From Labedaea rhizosphaerae (GTDB taxonomy: Bacteria; Actinomycetota; Actinomycetes; Mycobacteriales; Pseudonocardiaceae), in assembly GCF_004362825.1 (NCBI RefSeq), contig NZ_SNXZ01000013.1:1-50541 (forward strand): DNA of 50,541 nucleotides, read 5' to 3'. A model generated the notes under the pieces. The model was given only the letters and a program-made list of their open reading frames with translations, had not been told where the DNA came from and ran no database searches. Position 1 is the stretch's first letter. Each line of letters starts with the position of its first letter. Made by a program: the position numbers and the translations under genes. This document shows positions 41,201 through 50,541 of this stretch, in pieces.

Positions 41201-42089
41201 CCATCGTGACGAGCATGGAGCTCGCGGCGACGAAGGCCGCCGTGCTGATCGAGGCATTGCCCTGGCTGCAACGCTTCCACGGCGCCACCGTGGTGGTGAA
41301 GTACGGCGGCAACGCCATGGTCGACGACGAGCTCAAGCGCGCCTTCGCCCAGGACATGGTGTTCCTGCGGCTCGCGGGTGTGCACCCGGTGGTGGTGCAC
41401 GGCGGTGGCCCGCAGATCAGTTCGATGCTCGACCGGCTCGGCATCCCCGGCGAGTTCAAGGCCGGCCTCCGGGTCACCGACGCCGAGACCATGGACGTGG
41501 TGCGGATGGTGCTCACCGGCCAGGTCAGCCGCGAACTGGTCGGCCTGATCAACGCGCACGGTCCCTATGCGGTCGGCATCTCCGGCGAGGACGCCCACCT
41601 GTTCACCGCCCGCCGTCGCGGCGCCGTGGTCGACGGTCAGGAGGTGGACCTCGGCCAGGTCGGTGACATCGCCGCCGTCAACCCGGACGCGGTGCTGGAC
41701 ATCGTGCGCGCTGGTCGCATCCCCGTCGTGTCCACTGTGGCCGCCGACCCGGACGGCGTGACGCACAACGTCAACGCCGACACGGCGGCCGGTGCGCTCG
41801 CCGTGGCCCTCGACGCCGAGAAGCTGGTCGTGCTGACCGACGTCGAAGGCCTGTACGCGGACTGGCCGGACCGGACCTCGCTGCTCAACCAGGTGACCGC
41901 GGATCACCTCGAGAAGCTGTTGCCAGGCCTCGCCAGCGGGATGATCCCGAAGATGGAGGCCTGCCTGCGGGCCGTTCGCGGCGGTGTCCGGCGTGCGCAC
42001 GTCATCGACGGCAGGCTGGCCCATTCCGTGTTGCTCGAAGTGTTCACGTCCAGCGGCGTGGGCACCATGGTCGTGCCGGAGGAGGAATC

Positions 42090-42093
<4 letters not shown>
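41197..42093 (+). CDS. argB: Acetylglutamate kinase
   Basis: This 298-residue amino-acid kinase phosphorylates N-acetylglutamate, the step usually inhibited by arginine. [13 protein letters not shown] (about 29-41) binds [17 protein letters not shown] (about 65-78) is the glycine-rich loop, and [11 protein letters not shown] lies near the C-terminal domain. The N-terminal helix found in arginine-sensitive hexameric enzymes is present. The ATG overlaps the argJ stop. Confidence 0.97.
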
Positions 42094-47325
<5,232 letters not shown>

Positions 47326-47373
47326 TTGTCAATGTGCGAGCCGTGATCGGCGGTGAGACCAGTGTGCCACGGA

Positions 47374-47391
47374 TTCGAACTGATGTTCGAA
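47374..47391. promoter_or_regulatory. LexA-type SOS box
   Basis: TTCGAACTGATGTTCGAA is a perfect inverted repeat of 7 bases around TGAT and matches the actinobacterial LexA consensus TCGAAC-N4-GTTCGA at every fixed base. It lies 70 bases before the VOC gene, which is coupled to the DNA repair gene mpg. Confidence 0.75.
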
Positions 47392-47448
47392 CACGATCGG
47401 GTGATTGTCGGCGAGGATCGGGCGCGGCGTCTTGTCGGCCGACGCCAG

Positions 47449-47454
47449 TAGGGT
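47449..47454 (+). promoter_or_regulatory. Possible -10 of the VOC gene
   Basis: TAGGGT fits TANNNT and ends 7 bases before the GTG at 47462, allowing a leaderless start. No clear -35 is present. Confidence 0.3.
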
Positions 47455-47461
47455 GCGGCAC

Positions 47462-48031
47462 GTGCTCGATCACCTCGTCTATGCGACGCCCGACCTCGCG
47501 GCGACCGCGGCCGACCTCGCCGCACGTGGCCTCAAGCTGAGCGAAGGCGGCCCACACCAGGGTCTCGGCACGCGCAACCTGCTCGCCGGCCTCGGTCTGG
47601 GCCGCTACCTCGAGGTGATCGGGCCTGATCCCGACCAACCGCGCCCGCAGGTCGCGCGACCCTTCGGCATCGACATGCTCACCGCGCCGCGCCTGGTCAC
47701 GTGGGCGATCCGCAAAGCCGACCTCGACCCGGCCGACTCGGTCGCCATGAGCCGCACCCGCCCGGACGGGGTGGTGCTGCGGTGGCGGCTGTCCTTCCCC
47801 GAGTCCGGCGACGGCGTCGTCCCCTTCACGATCGACTGGGGGCGCACGCCACACCCGTCCGCGGACGCGGCCGAGGGCGCACGGCTCATCGCCCTGACAG
47901 CCACGCACCCGGAACCGGCTGCCGTGACCAGGGAGATCGAGGGACTCGGGGCCCAACTCGACGTCCTTCCGGGCCCGGTGCAGCTGCGCGCGGTGATCGC
48001 GACGCCCGGCGGCGAGGTGACCCTGCGATGA
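47462..48031 (+). CDS. VOC/glyoxalase-like domain protein
   Basis: This is a 189-residue protein of the glyoxalase-like VOC superfamily. LDHLVYATPDLAATAADLA (about 2-20) and LGLGRYLEVIGPDPDQP (about 47-63) carry the expected His and Glu positions of the first module; the second half is a weaker repeat. The reaction is unknown. GTG at 47462 gives the usual N-terminus; a GTG at 47453 is possible. Its stop overlaps the mpg ATG, so any SOS induction from the upstream LexA box would reach both genes. Confidence 0.8.
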   Translation: MLDHLVYATPDLAATAADLAARGLKLSEGGPHQGLGTRNLLAGLGLGRYLEVIGPDPDQPRPQVARPFGIDMLTAPRLVTWAIRKADLDPADSVAMSRTRPDGVVLRWRLSFPESGDGVVPFTIDWGRTPHPSADAAEGARLIALTATHPEPAAVTREIEGLGAQLDVLPGPVQLRAVIATPGGEVTLR

Positions 48032-48645
48032 GGATGCTGACCCGCGACGAGCTGGCGATCGACCCGGTCGACGCCGCGCACGTCCTGCTCGGCAGCGTGC
48101 TGGAATCCCGGCTCGGCGGTGAGGTCGTGCGGGTCAAGCTGGTCGAGGTCGAGGCCTATCGCGGCGGCGACGACCCCGCCTCGCACTGCTACCGCGGCCG
48201 CACGCCCCGCAACGACGTGATGTTCGGACCGGCGGGCCACTTGTACGTGTACTTCGTGTACGGCATGCACTTCTGCGCGAACGTCGTCTCGCTGGTCGAC
48301 GGCGTGCCGGGCGCGGTGTTGTTGCGCGCGGGCGAGGTCATCGAGGGCGAAGACTTCGCCAAGGCCCGCAGGCCGAGCGCGCGCAGCACCGCTGAGCTCG
48401 CCAAGGGACCGGCCCGGCTGACCGGCGTGCTCGGCCTCGACCGCGAGCAGAACGGCATCGACCTCACCGACCCGGGCTCGCCCGTGCGGCTGTTCGCGGG
48501 TGATCCGGTGCCCGAGGGCGCCATCCGCAGCGGCCCGCGCGTCGGGGTCGCGGTGGCCATGGACGTCCCGTGGCGGTTCTGGATCGACGGGTCGAAGGCC
48601 GTCAGCACCTATCGCCGAGGTGGGAAACGCGTCGTCGTCCGCTGA
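48028..48645 (+). CDS. mpg: DNA-3-methyladenine glycosylase
   Basis: This 205-residue AAG/Mpg family enzyme excises alkylated and deaminated purines. The active-site region is [19 protein letters not shown] (about 36-54) with the catalytic Glu. [17 protein letters not shown] (about 71-87) contains the intercalating Tyr. The ATG overlaps the VOC stop (ATGA). M. tuberculosis also has mpg immediately before tyrS. Confidence 0.94.
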   Translation: MRMLTRDELAIDPVDAAHVLLGSVLESRLGGEVVRVKLVEVEAYRGGDDPASHCYRGRTPRNDVMFGPAGHLYVYFVYGMHFCANVVSLVDGVPGAVLLRAGEVIEGEDFAKARRPSARSTAELAKGPARLTGVLGLDREQNGIDLTDPGSPVRLFAGDPVPEGAIRSGPRVGVAVAMDVPWRFWIDGSKAVSTYRRGGKRVVVR

Positions 48646-48727
48646 CCGAGCCGCGCATCGAGGTCGACGGGCCCGGCCAGCTGACCTGGCCGTAAACCGT
48701 TCGCCCGGGTGCGCGAAACTGGGCGTC

Positions 48728-50002
48728 GTGAGCGAACACATTCTCGATGAGCTGTCGTGGCGCGGCCTGATCGCGCAGTCCACCGACCTCGACGCCCTGC
48801 GCAAGGACCTCGACTCCGGCCCGCTCACGCTCTATGCCGGGTTCGACCCGACCGCGCCGAGCCTGCACGCGGGCAACATGGTGCCGCTGCTCATGCTCCG
48901 CCGGTTCCAGAAGGCCGGGCACCGGCCGATCGTGCTGGCAGGCGGCGCGACGGGCATGATCGGCGACCCGCGCGACACCGACGAGCGGTCGCTCAACCCG
49001 TTGGAGCTCGTGGGGGAGTGGGCCGAGCGCATCCGCGGCCAGCTCGAGCGGTTCGTCGACTTCGACGACAGCCCGACCGGCGCGATCGTCGCCAACAACC
49101 TGGACTGGACCGGCGAAGTCAGCGTGCTGGAGTTCCTGCGTGACGTCGGGAAGCACTTCTCGATCAACGTCATGCTCGCGCGCGAGACCGTCAAACGACG
49201 TCTCGACGGCGACGGGATGTCCTACACGGAGTTCAGCTACCTGCTGTTGCAGTCGAACGACTACCTGCAGCTCTACCGGCAGCACGGCTGCCGGCTGCAG
49301 GTCGGCGGCTCCGACCAGTGGGGCAACATCGTCGGCGGGGTCGAGCTGATCCGGCGGGTCGACGGGGGTTCGGCGCACGCCCTCACCGCGCCGCTGGTGA
49401 CCGACTCCGAGGGCCGCAAGTTCGGCAAGTCCACCGGTGGCGGGAACGTGTGGCTCGACCCGGAGATGACCTCGCCGTTCTCCTGGTACCAGTACTTCCT
49501 GAACGCCGGCGACCAGGACGCGTTGCAGTACCTGCGCATGTTCACCTTCCTCTCGCGTGAGGAGGTGGACGAGCTCGCCCGCGAGACCGAGGAACGGCCG
49601 CACCTGCGTGCGGCCCAGCGCCGGCTCGCGCAGGAGTTCACCGACCTGGTGCACGGCGAGGAGCAGACCAGGCGGGTGGTCGCGGCGAGCGAGGCGTTGT
49701 TCGGCCGGGGAGAGCTGCGCGAGCTGGACGAGGCGACGTTGGACGCCGCCATGGCCCAGGCGCCGACCGGGGAAGCGCGGTTGGCCGACAAGCCGTCGAT
49801 CGTCGACCTGCTGGTCTCCGCCGGCCTCGCACCCAGCAAGGGCGCGGCGCGGCGCACGGTCAACGAAGGCGGCGCCTACGTGAACAACACCAAGGTCAGC
49901 AGCGAGGAGTGGACACCGGCTCCGGAGGATCTCCTGCACGGTCGCTGGCTGGTGCTGCGCCGGGGCAAGCGGAACACCGCCGGGGTTCGAGTCGCGCCCT
50001 GA
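48728..50002 (+). CDS. tyrS: Tyrosyl-tRNA synthetase
   Basis: This 424-residue class I synthetase charges tRNA-Tyr. HAGN (HIGH motif) follows FDPTAPSL near residue 45, the KFGKS motif (KMSKS) is near 233, and the C-terminal S4 RNA-binding domain covers about 355-424. GTG at 48728 gives the family N-terminus [18 protein letters not shown]; no ribosome-binding site is seen and GAAACT 7 bases upstream could be a -10, so a leaderless start is possible. No T-box leader is visible in the 82-base gap. Confidence 0.97.
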   Translation: MSEHILDELSWRGLIAQSTDLDALRKDLDSGPLTLYAGFDPTAPSLHAGNMVPLLMLRRFQKAGHRPIVLAGGATGMIGDPRDTDERSLNPLELVGEWAERIRGQLERFVDFDDSPTGAIVANNLDWTGEVSVLEFLRDVGKHFSINVMLARETVKRRLDGDGMSYTEFSYLLLQSNDYLQLYRQHGCRLQVGGSDQWGNIVGGVELIRRVDGGSAHALTAPLVTDSEGRKFGKSTGGGNVWLDPEMTSPFSWYQYFLNAGDQDALQYLRMFTFLSREEVDELARETEERPHLRAAQRRLAQEFTDLVHGEEQTRRVVAASEALFGRGELRELDEATLDAAMAQAPTGEARLADKPSIVDLLVSAGLAPSKGAARRTVNEGGAYVNNTKVSSEEWTPAPEDLLHGRWLVLRRGKRNTAGVRVAP

Positions 50003-50009
50003 CCCCTCT

Positions 50010-50072
50010 GACCTGCGCTAATGGCCGCCGATCCGTCCTCACGGATCGGCGGTCATCGTGTTTTCGCAGGTC
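50010..50072 (+). terminator. Nested terminator after tyrS
   Basis: A 16-base stem with one G-U pair joins 50021-50036 to 50041-50056 around a CCTC loop, followed by TCGTGTTTT. An outer 8-base stem (50010-50017 with 50065-50072) encloses it. It should shield the rRNA promoters from tyrS read-through. Confidence 0.85.
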
Positions 50073-50096
50073 AAACGTGGTGTCGAAACTTCTTGG

Positions 50097-50112
50097 TGTG
50101 ACGGCCGTCACA
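50097..50112. promoter_or_regulatory. CRP-family binding site
   Basis: TGTGACGGCCGTCACA is a perfect palindrome that matches the Crp/GlxR consensus TGTGA-N6-TCACA at all ten fixed bases. It lies about 105 bases before the rRNA promoter -35, and about 43 bases before a possible start downstream of TACGGT (50136-50141). Confidence 0.65.
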
Positions 50113-50144
50113 GCGCGCGGCGCCACGGGGTCCGCTACGGTGTT

Positions 50145-50199
50145 CTTAAGCCCGACACAGGGGCGATGACCTGCGGTTTCACCCTGTGCCGGGCTTAAG
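50145..50199. repeat. Long inverted repeat before the rRNA promoter
   Basis: Arms of 18 bases (50145-50162 and 50182-50199) match at 17 positions, each ending in CTTAAG on its outer side, around a 19-base loop. It may be a second terminator or a protein-binding palindrome. Confidence 0.8.
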
Positions 50200-50209
50200 G
50201 GGGGTCGAT

Positions 50210-50238
50210 TTGACCTCCAGTTCGCGCCCGTGTAACTT
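50210..50238 (+). promoter_or_regulatory. rRNA operon promoter
   Basis: TTGACC (50210-50215) and TAACTT (50233-50238) have a 17-base spacer. The predicted start is near 50245. Confidence 0.7.
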
Positions 50239-50317
50239 ATTCCAAGTCAGCGCGGAACGGGGCCGGGAAAACCGGAACCGGGCGCGACAGGGGTCACGAA
50301 CCAAGCTCCCGCAGACG

Positions 50318-50326
50318 TGGTAGAGT
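50318..50326 (+). promoter_or_regulatory. Possible second rRNA promoter
   Basis: TGG directly followed by TAGAGT (50321-50326) looks like an extended -10 without a matching -35. Confidence 0.4.
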
Positions 50327-50541
50327 GGGTGACCTCGGGACGAGCGGTCCACATCCTTCGATGAGAAGTAGATGCGGTACTGTTCGCGCCAAAACCGAAG
50401 ACCTGCAGTACAAGCCCTGCGGAATACATCAATCGATGTTGAACGTTTGCGCGTGTGTTGTTTGAGAACTCAACAGTGTGCCGATAAACTTAAGCCAGTA
50501 GAGCTTATGTATGAAACCCCCTGTCAGGGGTTTCCTTTGAG
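50327..50541 (+). other. 16S rRNA leader (operon start)
   Basis: The stretch at 50456-50482 (TGTTGTTTGAGAACTCAACA and following bases) is the conserved actinobacterial rRNA leader element near boxA; TTGAG-AA-CTCAA forms its stem at 50462-50473. An 8-base hairpin pairs 50513-50520 with 50527-50534 at the window end. The 16S gene itself is not reached. Confidence 0.8.

Overview
The window is a very GC-rich actinobacterial chromosome segment (estimated by eye at about 70% GC), most likely from the Pseudonocardiaceae or a close relative. The main evidence is gene order: uvrA, then infC-rpmI-rplT-23S/tRNA methyltransferase, pheST, argCJBDFRGH, mpg and tyrS, an order shared in outline with Mycobacterium. 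Mycothiol-type enzyme families, GTG starts, ATGA/GTGA stop-start overlaps and several apparently leaderless genes also fit. The window ends inside the leader of a ribosomal RNA operon; 16S rRNA should begin just past the right edge.

Positions 1-6141 hold a translationally coupled four-protein set of poorly understood function: DUF5691, a MoxR-type AAA+ ATPase, DUF5682, a 42-codon bridging small ORF, and a VWA/MIDAS protein. It is the best candidate for a little-described system. A secreted snapalysin-like protease follows. Next is a 420-base convergent gap with eight copies of a 13-base palindrome, CTAGC-NNN-GCTAG. Then come a TetR regulator divergent from a two-TM peptide and an ABC transporter with a MacB/FtsX-like permease.

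Positions 11.5-22.5 kb are accessory. They contain a DinB/DUF664 protein, two convergent stand-alone LigD-type polymerases with a frameshifted antitoxin remnant between them, an NTF2/ECF-sigma/mycothiol-enzyme operon, a secreted FG-GAP repeat protein, a GNAT enzyme, a MarR-MFS pair, a cold-shock protein, and a metallo-hydrolase/mycothiol-enzyme pair.

Positions 22.8-50 kb are core: uvrA, a membrane protein, an SRPBCC protein, infC (apparent AUC start behind a structured leader), rpmI, rplT, a SpoU methyltransferase (apparent CUG start), pheST, several small enzymes, and the complete arginine operon under a promoter that overlaps an ARG box and looks leaderless. A VOC protein and mpg lie downstream of a perfect LexA-type SOS box. 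tyrS ends at a strong nested terminator. The last 470 bases carry a perfect TGTGA-N6-TCACA site, a long inverted repeat, rrn promoters and the rRNA leader.
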